From the NCBI GenBank assembly GCA_030512295.1, contig JAULSR010000001.1, positions 1 through 64,000 of the forward strand: a DNA stretch of 64,000 nucleotides, in the 5' to 3' direction. The position numbers were made by a program, and so were the translations under genes. This stretch comes from Bombardia bombarda. Taxonomy: Eukaryota; Ascomycota; Sordariomycetes; Sordariales; Lasiosphaeriaceae. Under the pieces are notes generated by a model. It worked only from the letters and a program-made list of their open reading frames with translations. It made no database searches and was not told the origin of the DNA. Positions 24,656-36,685 of the stretch are shown piece by piece; the stretch's first letter is position 1, and each line of letters starts with the position of its first letter.

Positions 24656-25846
24656 ATGGCTGCCACCGACTACAAGTTCGAGGGATGGCTCGGCATGGAT
24701 GCCTCGGCCGCAGAAGGCAAGATGGTATGGGGCGAGTTCGAGCCCAAGGCGTGGGAGGAGACGGACGTCGATATCAAGATCACGCACTGTGGCGTTTGCG
24801 GCAGTGACATCCACACGCTGCGCAGCGGCTGGGTGAGTGTTATCTCCTGCTCCTCTATGTATATGTTGGGCAGACAGTGTTAACAACAGCGTTTGCAGGG
24901 ACCAACCAGCTACCCATGCTGTGTTGGACACGAGATCGTCGGCAACGTCGTTCGTGTCGGCTCCAAAGCGGTTGGTGGGCTGAAAATTGGTGACCGCGTC
25001 GGCGTCGGCGCCCAGAGTGACTCGTGCCAGGGGCGCAAGGGCCCCGACCCCTGCGAGGCGTGCGACTCGGGCAACGAGAACCTGTGCCAGCGTATGCACG
25101 TGGGCACCTACAACGGCGTGTACATGAACGGCGGCAAATCATACGGCGGCTACGCTACATATAACCGCGCGCCCTCGCGCTTCGTCGTCAAGATTCCCGA
25201 GGGGATCCCCTCTGCCTTGGCAGCAAGCATGCTGTGTGGCGGCGTTACCGTATACACACCTCTCAAGTTCCACGGCTGCGCTCCCGGCAAGTCTGTCGGC
25301 GTTGTTGGCCTGGGTGGGCTGGGCCACTTTGCCGTCATGTTCGCCAAGGCGTTGGGCGCGGACAAGGTGGTGGTGGTGAGCCGGGCGTCGGACAAGAAGG
25401 AGGATGCCCTCAAGATGGGCGCTGACGACTTCATCGCAACGGACGAGGACAAGGACTGGGCCAAGACGCACGCCGGCACCCTGGACCTGATTATCGGTAC
25501 AGCGTCGAGCAACCGCATGCCCATGACGCAGTATCTCAACCTGCTGCGGTTTGATGGCACCTTTGTGCAAGTTGGCGCGCCAGATGATGGTCTCCCATCC
25601 ATCAGTGCCTTCCCCTTGATCCAGAAGAGACTCAAGCTCACAGGGTCGCTGATTGGCTCGCCGAGCGATATCAGAAGCATGCTGCAGCTGGCGGTCGAGA
25701 AGAACGTGAGGCCATGGGTGACTGAGATCCCGATGAAGGACGCCAATCAGGCCATCCTTGATTTGGATGCCGGAAAGCCAAGATATCGGTACACACTGGT
25801 CAACGAGGGCTGTGAGGATGTCCAGGCGTCTTCGGTGAAGCTCTGA
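24656..25846 (+). CDS. Zinc-dependent alcohol dehydrogenase (ADH6/cinnamyl-alcohol type)
   Basis: Exons 24656-24832 and 24899-25846 (66-bp intron) give 374 residues of the medium-chain dehydrogenase family. The catalytic zinc ligands are in HCGVCGSDIH and VGHEIVG. The structural zinc site has the Cys series CQGRKGPDPCEACDSGNENLC. The Rossmann motif is GVVGLGGLGHFAVMFAKALG, followed by a VVSR segment typical of NADP-preferring ADH6 enzymes. Such enzymes reduce aldehydes to alcohols in the cytosol with NADPH. The closest alternative is a sorbitol or mannitol dehydrogenase, but the QRMHVGTYNG and SYGGYATYNR segments fit ADH6. A TATA-like element lies about 160 bp upstream. Confidence 0.9.
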
Positions 25847-27011
25847 GCAGGATGGATGCTCGTTATGATGGCACGAGGGGTTTCAGTCTTCCTAGACGGC
25901 GTTGGTGTGGCGATAGATATAGACTCATTTTTAGAATAATACCTACCTTGCTCATTTTGATCCCTTCGAGCCAAGCACTTCCGCTCCCATTTGAATAAAG
26001 TCTTCCGTTATTTAAGAAAGTACGTCAATACTGGTTCTGGTATCGACAGCCAGGCTGAGATCAATCAATCGATATATTGGCACTTTTGCATTTTAATTTT
26101 CGTGTGGCTGGAAACTGTGCGACTGCAGATGCTCATGGGGTTTGATTCTCTTCCCGGTGGTGGTGTGGTCAAGCTCTATGTCTGTCTGTAGTAAGAACAA
26201 CTGCAGCACGTGCACAGGGGTTCATATCGACCTTGTCGCCCAGTCTGAGACAATTGGCTGGGCGCCTGTCACGTTGTCCACGTGCGACAGTCTTCTCACA
26301 CTTGAAAACAAGCTCTTATCACGACCTTACCAAACAACCAAAGCATCCGACCCGGTAAGATGGTCGCGCATGCATCTCTAACAGCTGGTGCGGTCAGCCC
26401 ACGACCAGTTCCAGTGGTTAGGACTAGCTGCAGCAGGTCCGCATCGTCAGCTCGCCACGAGGGCTCAAAACGTGTCAAGTGCCGCGCCAAGCCATGCGTT
26501 GCCTACGCCCGGCTGCTACGTGTTCGACGTCTCCACCATCGATATGGGCGATGGCCTATAACTAGCATGGACCCTTGACAGCTTGGTTGGTTGCGATGCG
26601 AGGCATTCAGGCGTTTGCTGTCAGTGCCAGGGTATGTAATAGGCTAGAAAGTTGGCGTTTTATGCATTTGCTTTCTTGATTGACAACAGGGCACGAGGAT
26701 TCATGCAGGTGTAACAACAACAAAAAACAGGTTAGCTGTTTCGGATTCCATCATTGCACGTCTTTTGTTTTTCTTCTCGGACAACATTGGCGTCATTCAT
26801 GCCGCAGCCACGCATTGCGCCTGAATACCTAAGCTTACAATTGGGTACACAACAACCAGACGCACAATCGCCCAGACGTCTTACGTGGCACTGGTTACCA
26901 AAGGTATGGGCCTTGCTTGACCCTCATCCCATCCTCAGTGACATTCATTTTTCATCTGCTAAATGACTTAGCCACCCAGGCATCTGAGTAACTGGAACCC
27001 GAGCTCAAGCA
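25847..27011. other. Intergenic, no gene recognised
   Basis: Tandem flank between the ADH gene and the BBE-type oxidase, both on the plus strand. No motif-bearing frame, RNA gene or repeat is seen. Confidence 0.5.
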
Positions 27012-28927
27012 ATGGCGCAACTTGAAAAGGAAAAACCAGAGGTGACAGCATCAGGACTCGACAGAGAGGCGCTCCTCGTCAGACAGCTTGCGCGGGAAAG
27101 GAAAAGATCACATCATAAGAACTGGCTGATTGCTGGCATCACGACCGCTGCCGTTGCTGGGCACTTTTGGATGCAGCCAGCAGCAACACCATCCCACGTG
27201 CAGTGGTCGAACGGTCCAGAGACAGCCATTGGCACAGCGCCCGTCGCTTTTGCAGCACCCGTCACCCCTGCTGCTTCGTCTCTCCAAGACTGTCTCAACA
27301 AAATTTGCTCCGGTCGCGACAATTGTGTCCGCTACTCGGATGACCATGGCCTCTTCTCATACTTCAAGGAGTGGGTCAGGCCGTTGAACCTGGCATACAT
27401 CACCACTCCTGCTGCCGTCATCAGACCGAAGGATTCGGCAGAGGTGTCGGCCGTTGTGAAGTGCGCGGCCAAGCACGGTGTCAAGGTGCAGGCAAGATCG
27501 GGCGGACATTCATATGCGTGGGTGGCCTAAAGTTGGTCCGGGATAGCAGATTGGCGCTACAGAATGATCAGTACTGACGAACATATTGCACACAGGAACT
27601 ATGGCTCAGGTGGGTTGGACGGCTCCATCTCGATCGATCTCGAGAACTTCCAGACCGTATGGATGAACACGACGGCAGGTTTATATCAGGCACATATTGG
27701 TGCGGGCGGGAAACTGGGCGACATCGACGACAAGCTGGCCCCGTATAAGCGCACCTTTGCTCACGGAGTGTGTCCGGGAGTCGGTATCGGTGGACATGCA
27801 ACTATTGTGAGTCACATTCGGCTCTTCGCCTGACTGAACCAGACTCTGAAGATGAAACAAAGAGAGAAATGGCTGACCACTAGGCGTGCAGGGCGGACTT
27901 GGATCAATGTCTCGCATGTGGGGATCTTGTCTCGACCATGTCCAAGAAGTCGAGGTTGTCATCGCCGATGGGAGCATCGTGCGCGCGAACAAGAACCAAA
28001 ATGCAGACTTGTTTTTTGTATGTGACCATTCTGACTCTTCTCAATAACCTGCTTGTTCTAGTTACAGTCTTGGACTCACACCCCTCCCAGGCAATTCGCG
28101 GTGCTGGCGCCTCATTTGGCATCGTGACCAACTTTGTTCTATCCACGCACCCTGAACCGCCCTCGGTAATCAACTATATTTACAATTTCCAGTTCTCCCA
28201 CCTGCCCGAGATGGTTGACTTCTTCGTCGCGTGGCAGAAGCTCGCCGCGGATCCGACTCTTGACCGCCGGCTGGGCACCGAGTTCATGCTGCATCCGTTG
28301 GGCGCTCGTGTCAGTGCTACCTGGTTCGGAACTGAAGCTGAGTTCAAGAAGACAGGCATCATGGACCGTCTGCCCAGCGGCAACGACACGATTGCCTTAG
28401 TTGAGACCAGCTGGATTGGCCACCTGCTCAAGGAGGCGCAGAAAGAAGCCCTCCGTCTGGGTGACATACCCAACGCTTTCTACTCGAAGAGTCTTGGCTT
28501 CACCAAGCGCGATCTGATGACGAAGCAGCAGGTCGCCGAGTTGTTCAAGTGGGTCGATGATGCACACAAGGGAACGTTAGCCTGGTTTCTGATTTTTGAC
28601 GCAACCGGAGGAGCCATTGCTGATGTACCCACGAATGCAACTGCCTATGCTCACAGAGACAAGATTTTCTTCTATCAGTCGTATGCCATCAATGTTCTCA
28701 GGGTTTCTAGCACCACCCGGGCCTTCCTTGAGAACTTCCACGACAAGCTGCTGGGTTACCTGCCGGGCGTGAAGGGAACTTATCCAGGCTATGTTGACCC
28801 ATCTTTGAGAAATGCGCAGGAGAATTACTGGTTGGGAAATCTGCCACAATTGGAGAGGATCAAGGCAAAGTGGGATCCGAATGATGTGTTTCATAACCCT
28901 CAGAGTGTAAGACCGAACTCGTCATGA
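27012..28927 (+). CDS. BBE-type FAD-linked oxidoreductase with N-terminal membrane anchor
   Basis: Exons 27012-27517, 27596-27806, 27892-28017 and 28091-28927 give 559 residues. A charged N-terminus (residues 1-37) and one hydrophobic stretch (NWLIAGITTAAVAGHF, about 38-53) look like a type II signal anchor rather than a cleaved peptide. The FAD domain has VQARSGGHSYA, whose His normally carries covalent FAD. GVCPGVGIGGH has a Cys at the place where glucooligosaccharide oxidase and BBE enzymes form a second, cysteinyl link, so bicovalent flavin is likely. The C-terminal BBE motif region is NYWLGNLPQLERIKAKWDPN. Family members oxidise sugars or alkaloid and polyketide intermediates with O2. 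Substrate unknown. Confidence 0.88.
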
Positions 28928-29197
28928 GATGCAGAATGTTGTTTGTCTATTCGCTGGGGATATCTATTTGGAGTCGGGCGAGCGTTCATCGTGTATGTGT
29001 GTGTTCATGAGTTTATACGGTAGAATAGGATTTTGGAGTTACTTTTGAAGTTTGAACAGGAATAAACGGCGGATTTTTATTTGACGTTAAATTCAAAAAA
29101 GAACAGCATTCAGCAAGTGAGGGGATTGTCAGGCATACTGATTGATGCTCATCATCTTCAGTCAAACGACAAAAAAAGAAGTCAACGACGGGAATTG

Positions 29198-29270
29198 AGC
29201 CCGACGTGGGGGTCGAACCCACAACCTTGAGATTAAGAGTCTCACGCTCTACCGATTGAGCTAGCCGGGC
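29198..29270 (-). tRNA. tRNA-Lys(CTT)
   Basis: A complete cloverleaf is readable on the minus strand. The acceptor stem GCCCGGC pairs with GTCGGGC, the D-arm has AATCGGTA, and the anticodon loop CTCTTAA carries CTT. The T-loop is TTCGACC. The discriminator base is T. It has no intron. Confidence 0.95.
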
Positions 29271-29636
29271 TTTACCTGGTTCTCAATTGGTTGAATTGAA
29301 TGCAGTGTTTAGCTGTCTTAGTGTACAAGTAGTCACAATTGCGAGGTATGAATTTGACCCCGAAAAGTCATGGCTGCTGTCGAGCAAGGCCTGCCATTAT
29401 GTTTGCAGCTACACCGATAGAATTACATTTTCCTCAATTTTGCTTCAAATTTGCCTGCGGATTTTCCAAGATATTTCTAAACTCTATCCGATACTACTTT
29501 TTCTCGCTGTCATCACCAGTTGTGATGCTACCGGCTTCAAGATCTCGGTCTGACTTTGCCTCGACGAGGAGCCCCTTGCGACTGTTCATGTCATCGCGGT
29601 TCCCGGTAGCACCAACACCCACTGCCAATGTCAATG
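29271..29636. other. Intergenic, nothing recognised
   Basis: A 366-bp spacer between the tRNA and the 3' end of the 7TM gene. No motif or repeat is seen. Confidence 0.4.
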
Positions 29637-30888
29637 TCAATGCCTCTCCCCCTCACGGTCGCGCTCGGTGACACCTTGCCCTTCGATGGGCCGTCCTGCA
29701 TTAACTCGCCCCCCTTGTTCAACGCCAAGTACCCTGAGTGGGATCGACCCGATGGTCAATGGTCGGCTGCTCGAGGTTGCTTCGTTGTTGTTGTTGTTGT
29801 CCTGAGTCCAATGACGAGGAAATAGCCTGTGCATCCACGGGTCCATCTTCTTCAATAGGGGCTTTAGCGTCGGAACACAGGCGCATAAGATGGCGACGTT
29901 GATCTCGGCAATGGACCAGTTGGCGATGGTGACAAGGTCCCAGGTTGTGTCCTTGGAGTTAACCCTATCTCTAAGCCAGAGGGTCCGCAGGAGTGAGACA
30001 AGACACACGCTGCATGGAAATAAACTGTCAGTCATCACCCGTGCCAATGAAGTCGCTTGTACATACAAAAAGCCCATGGCAAATGCCAGCAAAAGACCAG
30101 CCTTCTGGCGCCGCGGAATGGTCATGGTCGTGACAACCGGGATGGGTAGCAGAAAGATCATGAAGTCTGTGATGATGTGGAGAGAGGCCACAGCCCACCA
30201 AGTCGTCGCACCGCGACAAGAGCCCTTGACGTTGTGGTCCCATGCGCGGGCCAGGGGGATGCACATGGCAAAGTACACGGCAAAGGCCCACAAGTTGTAG
30301 ATGACGACAATGGCGAGGGTGATGTAGGTAGCCTTGCGGATGTAGTCGAAGGTGACAAGGATGCGCAGGTACAGAAGGAGGATAGAGATCTTAGTGAAGC
30401 AAAGGCTGAGGTTGTAGAACAGACCCATGAAATAAGCAGCCTAATCAGAAGTAAAGCAGTCAGTCAGTCACTTCTGTATGTCTGCCTGACATGTTCACGT
30501 ACTTGAAGATATAGCGTCATGTTACTGGCAGACACAGTGTCTCGATGGCGACCCAGCCCATACAAGGCTTCTGCAAACCGACGTTGTCAGTGTCTCGGAA
30601 ATCCAAAGTAGATAGCCAGAACAAAGCATTGCCATAGCACACACCCTTGATAACCCATGCAGTGGAAACGATAGAAAAGACCTGCAATTGTCAGGTTAGT
30701 GCTGGACACTGTATTGATACCACTGAATCGAGACTTACGAGAGCCACAAATATGGACAAGTCTTCGTATCCCAGAGCACGAATGAGTCTTCCACGGGCGT
30801 AGAAGCGCAGCCCGACTGCCAGAGCCGCGACGGCGGGCATGGCGACAGCGGTCGCAATGACAGTCCCGGTCAGGTCGTTGGTAGACAT
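29637..30888 (-). CDS. Fungal rhodopsin-domain 7TM integral membrane protein
   Basis: Five exons (30739-30888, 30645-30681, 30503-30570, 30067-30440, 29637-30009) give 333 residues. The ATG at 30888 is used; an in-frame GTG lies two codons upstream. The protein has about seven hydrophobic helices and the marks of the fungal 'rhodopsin' (SAT/PTH11-like) family: GLRFYARGRL in loop 1, GYEDLSIFVAL, YFMGLFYNLSLCFTKISILLLYLRI, and FLLPIPVV. The last exon holds NWSIAEINVAILCACVPTLKPLL, the usual end of the domain, then a polar tail with an Asn run. The family is named after its fold; ligand and role are unknown. It has no CFEM domain, but a CFEM protein gene lies 1.5 kb away. Confidence 0.85.
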
Positions 30889-32408
30889 GGTCACCTACAT
30901 ATGATGTCGCATCTCACCGGCACATGCAGTCGGCAACAAGAAGAATTCTCCAATATTTAACGGGGAAGAAGGTGATATGTGACAGTATAGACCCTGCCGC
31001 TAGATGGACGACGGGAGGGAGCAGGCGCAGCCCGAGCTGTATGTATACCTAGCTTACCGCGTCGTCCGAGATTGATGGAGATTGTTATTGTTCCAGTCCC
31101 TGGGTCCATGTCCCTGACCTGGTCATCAACAAGCGACGCCACTGACAAGGTCCAGAGACGCCACAGCTGGACATGTTTTCGGATACGAATCCCCTGGCCA
31201 ATCGTCAAGTTGGGCCCAAACCGCGCCATGCCCAGAGCGATGGGTCCAAGAATCTCCAAGGATCTGGGCCCTTAGCTCTCACCCGGGCTCGCAGCTTTAT
31301 CTCCCCGGCTGCCCCGGTGAGCCCCTCATCCATGGATGATTCACCGGAGTGGGGCAAGGGCTGAGACAGACAGTCATGGTTGCGGTAATAAGCATAAATT
31401 TCAATCATTGCCAAGGAGGTTCAGATTCCGGGGAGGTGCACAAACCAACCCCTATTTCAGTTGCTATCTCCACTAACCAGGGGTCTACTTAGTTAATGTT
31501 GTCAATTGCCGGACGGGAGCGTTTGCAGGACAGCCACCAACGGAGAATTGACCTTCTATTACTAAACCAAATCCTTAGATCATCTTGGGCTATTTCTCCG
31601 CCTGGGTGCTCAAAGGGAGCACAATATCCGTTGTATGTCCAACTGATCGGCTGAGCTTCCTGAGGGGCGCCAGCAGTGTCGAGACATCAAAGTCTTCTAC
31701 ATATCAGATCCAATATATAGTTGCGCGGATCGACTTGATGAGAAGGAAATGATTATCGCCATCTCGCCGGACTTGGCCGGCGACAGGCTGGTGTTACATC
31801 AGGTGCAATTCCGATTGACATGCCCACGGGCTGATCCGTTCTATAAAAGCCGGACCCCGAAAGTCTTTCGCCATGGAATGGGCCAATGACTGCGCATGTC
31901 AGGGCGGCTCGAAAGCAACGGCGGATGTAGGCGTGACATCCATCGCAATGAACTTGATTTCGCAGCGTGCGGCTAAAACTGCGGCAACCTTCACATACCG
32001 AGAGCCTAAAGTTCATCGTGTTTATCTCCATACGCCGAGCGATGTGCAACATGCAGAATTACCTACTTCGTCTTCGTAACCCAAAGTTACAAGATGAATG
32101 AAACTTGGACAGCGCATACACTAGACGTAAGATCTAAACCAAGCTGCCATCCATTGCCACAGTTTAAATGAATTGACGAGCGGGGAATATGTTGCTTCGT
32201 TTTGTGGTCTACAAAACTGGCACCCAGGGCATGGATATAAAAGGTTTAAGATGGGCTTCTATCATTCAGCTCTCTGGGCACCAAACTCCAAGACTTATCA
32301 ATTGCGCTATTCTGAACTCCAATTGCAACTTACATCTTAAGTCGTGATCAAACCGATATCAAAAACACTATTACCCAAGAAGGAATCACCCAAAGAAATA
32401 TATTCAAG
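30889..32408. other. Intergenic, shared promoter of 7TM and CFEM genes
   Basis: About 1.5 kb between divergent genes. A TATA-like ATATAAAAGG near 32234-32243 is well placed for the CFEM gene. No coding potential was recognised. Confidence 0.5.
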
Positions 32409-32835
32409 ATGCAATACTCAACTGTCCTCCTCGCAATTCTCTCTTCTGCAGTCTCCTCGTCTGCTCTGGCCATCACTGAGGCCCCAGCACCAGCGATAAC
32501 GGCCGCCCCTGCTGCTGAGTGCACGCTAACTGGGCTGATGCCCGACTGTGGTGTAAGTGATCCTAAACCCAGGACAAATGCACAAGACATCTAGATATTT
32601 GCTGAAGCTGACAGCGCTAAAGGTTCCATGTATTGCGTCCGCTGCTGCCAATATCGGATGCACAGATGTTGAAGATTTTGCCTGCCAGTGCAAGAGCGCC
32701 GCTGCCATGCAGGCGGCGGTTATGCCTTGTGTTGTCGAGGCTTGCGGCACTGCCACTGCTCCTGTTGTGGGATCCGTTGCAAATGCCATCTGCACGGAGT
32801 GTGTTGCTCCAGCGACCGCAACGGCTGTGGTCTAG
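32409..32835 (+). CDS. Small secreted CFEM-domain protein
   Basis: Exons 32409-32552 and 32623-32835 (70-bp intron) give 118 residues. A signal peptide (MQYSTVLLAILSSAVSSSAL) is followed by an Ala/Pro-rich stretch and one CFEM domain. Cysteines occur in the spacing C-x8-C-x3-C-x9-C-x6-C-x-C-x11-C-x5-C, with DVEDFACQCKS and VVEACG segments. The aspartate before the fourth group may serve haem iron binding as in Candida CFEM proteins. There is no clear GPI tail, so it is probably released. CFEM proteins act in haem uptake, cell-wall structure or host interaction. Confidence 0.85.
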
Positions 32836-33109
32836 TTGAGGCGTGAGGTGCAGAATATTAGACAATCTTCAGCACAAATGAGAAAAAGACCAGGACGAGA
32901 AGTCATCTCATCTCTGTTACGCAAATAATAGGGACGATATTCCTCCCTCATTGATGATTATGGTCCATAGGTGTAAATAGACTTTGGGCTGTAATGAACA
33001 GATGAATTTTGACATGGGATGGTATAGTACATTATGCTTAAAGTTTGCGAGTACACCAAGTACTTACATTTCGTGTCCCCTTCCGCAGTGCATAAGACGC
33101 TCTCATACT

Positions 33110-35844
33110 CTAAGCTGTGTTTTCGTCATCATTGCCGCGCACAGGTCCCAAGCAACCGCCGCCACCCCCTCGCATATTTCCATCTCCAGCCTGGGTAAGC
33201 TGGGACAAGTCAAATCCCGCGTCAACTGCCGGATTTGTGTATCCTTCCTCCCACAACATAAAGTCGGTACCGTTGCTCATGGTCTCATCGTAGAATAACT
33301 CACCGAGCTGCCGGTGGTCAGACATATTGAACATGGGAACCACACCTTGACCGTGACCCAGACCACACACGGCCTCTCTGCCGCCATTATTGCTACCTGC
33401 AGGTCCCGAACTCATGACGGTTTGTCCCTGGCCTCCCATCAAGGTGTTATCTTGATCACTGCCATCGACAGATCCCAGTATACTGATGCCGTCTTGTTGG
33501 AAGGTGGGTGTTGTCATGGCGATCTGCGCTGCCATCAGGTCTGACATCGTCGTACTCTTGGGGTATGATATCCCGCAGTCCATGGTATCATCTATCCACG
33601 GTGGAGATGTCGATAGAGACCCTTCCTGTGCGCCTGGGCTTCCTTGTAAGGGTACACCACCAGGTCCAAAGTTCGCTATGCCCACAAACGGCTCCATGAG
33701 GTGCCACGTGTCGTCATCGCCCAACCCACGGCGGTGCTCCTCCGGCAGCATTCCAGCACTCCTCGCTCTCAGATTCACCAGTAGGTGATACCTGGCGCCC
33801 ATGTGACTGTTCCCTCGCTCGGCCATGCCCTTCAGCAGCTCCAGTCCCGCGTTCATTGCTTGGGTATTGGCCTCGCTGGTGGGAAAAGCCACACAGACCA
33901 TAACCAGAACAATGGTGGCAGAGAAAACGTGTTCGCCATCCATGTATCCGTACGTGGCTACCAGGTCGCGCTGCTTGGCGATGGTCATCATGGTGATAGT
34001 GTCATGTGCTGCGCTTAGACAATGGTCAATGACACGCACCGTAGTATGGCTGAGGTTCGTCTTCCATTCCTGCTCTTTGATCACGGCAGGGTCATTGTGG
34101 GCCTGCATGCTGCGCAGACGCTTCTGCACCACGTGGAAGAGCAATGGGCGGGCCGTCATGTTGATGCACTGGTAGTAATGGCTGAAGGTGCTGACGCTCT
34201 CACGGCTGATGCTGAGCTTCGCAGGGTCAAAGCGCAACTCGGGCGGCAGATCACGGTTCCATTTGGAGAGGGCGAGCATGATGTTTTGGACCGAAGCCAT
34301 CAGGTTGCGGCCGGACTTGGTGGCGGTGGTGTGGTTGGCATTGTTGGCTTTACGCCGGTAGATGAGCTTGGTAATCTCGCCGAGGATACGCGACAACTCG
34401 GTGTAGTGACGGAGGACAACAGCCGGGCAGTATTGAGGCTCACGGGGGAGCTTGGCGGGCAGGTTGACGCCGATGTCTTCGTCCTGGATGGTGATGGGGT
34501 TGCCGGACTTGACTGAGAGAATGCGATCCAGGCTGTATATGCTCCACCACACACGACGTCGGTGTTCACGGGCTGCCTCTGAGAGGGAAATGGGCGTGGG
34601 GGAGGAAGTTGCAGACATGGAGTGCGATGTGGATATATCCAAGGGGCTGGTGCTGCTGCTTACTTCTTGATGAAGACCGAGGGAGATGGCCATGCGCAGC
34701 GCCATGCCAATGTACAGAAATGCAGCATCGCGACGGTTCATGTTCTGCATGAAATATCCGACTAGCGCGAGAACTTCGGCGCACAAAATGGACCCTTCCT
34801 CGTGCGCGTCGGGGAGTAGCTGCAGTGCATGGGTGAAATATTCGAAGCCTGGCGGGCCTTTGAAGTCGATCCACTGGTTGACCGAGTACAGCTGGCCAAA
34901 GGCTAGAATAACGAGCACCTTGGCAAACGATAGACAGGCATCTTTGTCTGAGAGGTCGGGTAGGCCACGATAGGCGGCAAGGAGCTCCTGGTCAAAGGTG
35001 TTGGGGTCGGTGAAGGCGAAGATGGTCCCGATGTAGGTGTACTGGGCAGCAAAGAGGCGACGGGCAATATCGATGGGCGGTAGCCGGACTTGATTCATGA
35101 GCATGAAGCGCCTGGAAGGAAGGGCGCCCGGGTCATAGAAGTTTGGGTTGATGTCAAGGCTGCCGTCGTCGCCGGGGACGCCATATATCTGGCGGACATT
35201 GCGTAGAAGGTAATCGGACGCCCACGGGCCTTTGAAGGTTGTCGAGGGTTGGTCGATACTGAGCTGAGCAAAGGGCTCGAGAAGTATGTGGTCGTCTTCA
35301 AACTGCTCGTCGTTGTTGTTGATGCTCGCATTGCCGTTGATGTTGATGTTGATATTGCTATTTCTAGTTTCCTCGGCAGCGACCCGTGGGATTGGGACAC
35401 CCTTGTGGCGTGATGGTGCAGCCAGGCCTGTGCAGAGATTCAGTCAGCAGTCAGCAGCCAACAGCAGCCGCATTTGTGAACATAGGGTGGCAATGTGCAT
35501 GCATGCCTTCGTAGGCCTTGACCTTTGCCTCCAACTCCCGCAGGTATCTATGGCGAGTTCTGGTCAGAGGTGATGCTGAGAAACTATGCGAGTTAGAGAG
35601 AATTCACGATTCATTGACGGCAATCTTCCTGGCCTCCTCGTAGATGCAGTCGAAGGCGCCATCGCGACACCTCGTGCAGGTGGGCTTGTCTTTGGAGCAG
35701 TACGATCGGCGGTTGCGGCATCGAAGACATCTGCTTTCTAATTAATATCGCCGTGTGACTTGTGTGTCACTTTTAAACTCACGCGACTGGCCTGGCTGCT
35801 ATCTGTTCAGGGGATGCAGGGATGGGGGACGTTGAGTTGGCCAT
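33110..35844 (-). CDS. Zn2Cys6 transcription factor with fungal-specific domain
   Basis: Exons 35783-35844, 35608-35733, 35507-35547 and 33110-35427 give 848 residues. Exon 2 holds the zinc cluster: CLRCRNRRSYCSKDKPTCTRC followed by GAFDC. Exon 3 holds the linker and start of the dimerisation helix (YLRELEAKVKAYE). The third intron (35428-35506) begins GC rather than GT; only this donor keeps the frame, with phase 1 on both sides. The middle of the protein has the Fungal_trans domain, with REHRRRVWWSIYSLDRILS and an IGVNLP segment, and the C-terminus is Gly/Ser/Asp-rich. Such proteins bind CGG half-sites in the nucleus. Neighbours are the broken flavin oxidase and the ArgRS-like gene, which it might regulate. 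Introns near the zinc cluster are usual for the family. Confidence 0.88.
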
Positions 35845-36685
35845 TCGATTCAGGATTGTGGATGTGGATGTGGATGTGGAGATGAGATGGAATTGCAATC
35901 ACGGTAATGTCAGGACTTTAGATGCATTCATCTCAGCACCTCTGTCTGGGTAGGTATATGATTTTCTTGTACGAATAGAAATAGCGCGCTCAGAATAATG
36001 GCCAGCCTCGCCGTCGTTACCTCATTGGGGATTTGTCGAATGCAGGTTGATATGAGCCTGCAACCTGCAAACCTGGAACCATCATCAGTTGTCGAACCAG
36101 CCGTACGAAGCACATAGAGCGCAGCCGTTCATGACTCCATGGATGTGGCAGTGGCAGTGCCTGTGCCCTGCAGCGCCTGTGCCTAGGGCCCAAGATCGCG
36201 GGGATACCACGAAAATAGCCCCGCTCATCTAACCATTAGCCGCTACTCCTCTTACGGTAAAGCGTAGGCACTTCCAGCTCACCGAGTCGACGCGACGGGA
36301 AGGGAGGAGAGTGGAGCAAAATCAGCCAATGTTGAGATGGGCGGACGGGTCGTCAAATAATTCTCCCAGTTATTCTTCTCCATCAAACCGTTTCTGTTTC
36401 TCCAAAGCTCCAAAGCTTGTGGCAATCACCTCAAATGAAAGGCATCTGGGTGTTCCCCACTGTTATCTTGGCGTCCCTGTGGTGTTCTTCAAAAGCTGAC
36501 CGCGACTCCTGCATTTATTTAGTGTCGGCGAACCACCCCGATCATCGCGACAACGCGTGGCGCATGCGGTTTGTGTATCCAACCAAGTGCATTGCATAGC
36601 CGCATTTGCCATCCCCCTCCAAACTCAACGCGCCAAAGCCTCGACCTCGTCAACTTTTCTTCCCCGATACACCATCCATCGAATT
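35845..36685. other. Intergenic with GATGTG hexamer repeat
   Basis: Upstream region of the Zn2Cys6 gene and 3' flank of the flavin oxidase. About four copies of GTGGAT lie at 35855-35881, just upstream of the regulator start. No gene is seen. Confidence 0.5.

Noticed and set aside
29785..29803. GTT trinucleotide run as a microsatellite
   Set aside because: It is in frame within the 7TM gene and encodes its Asn run.
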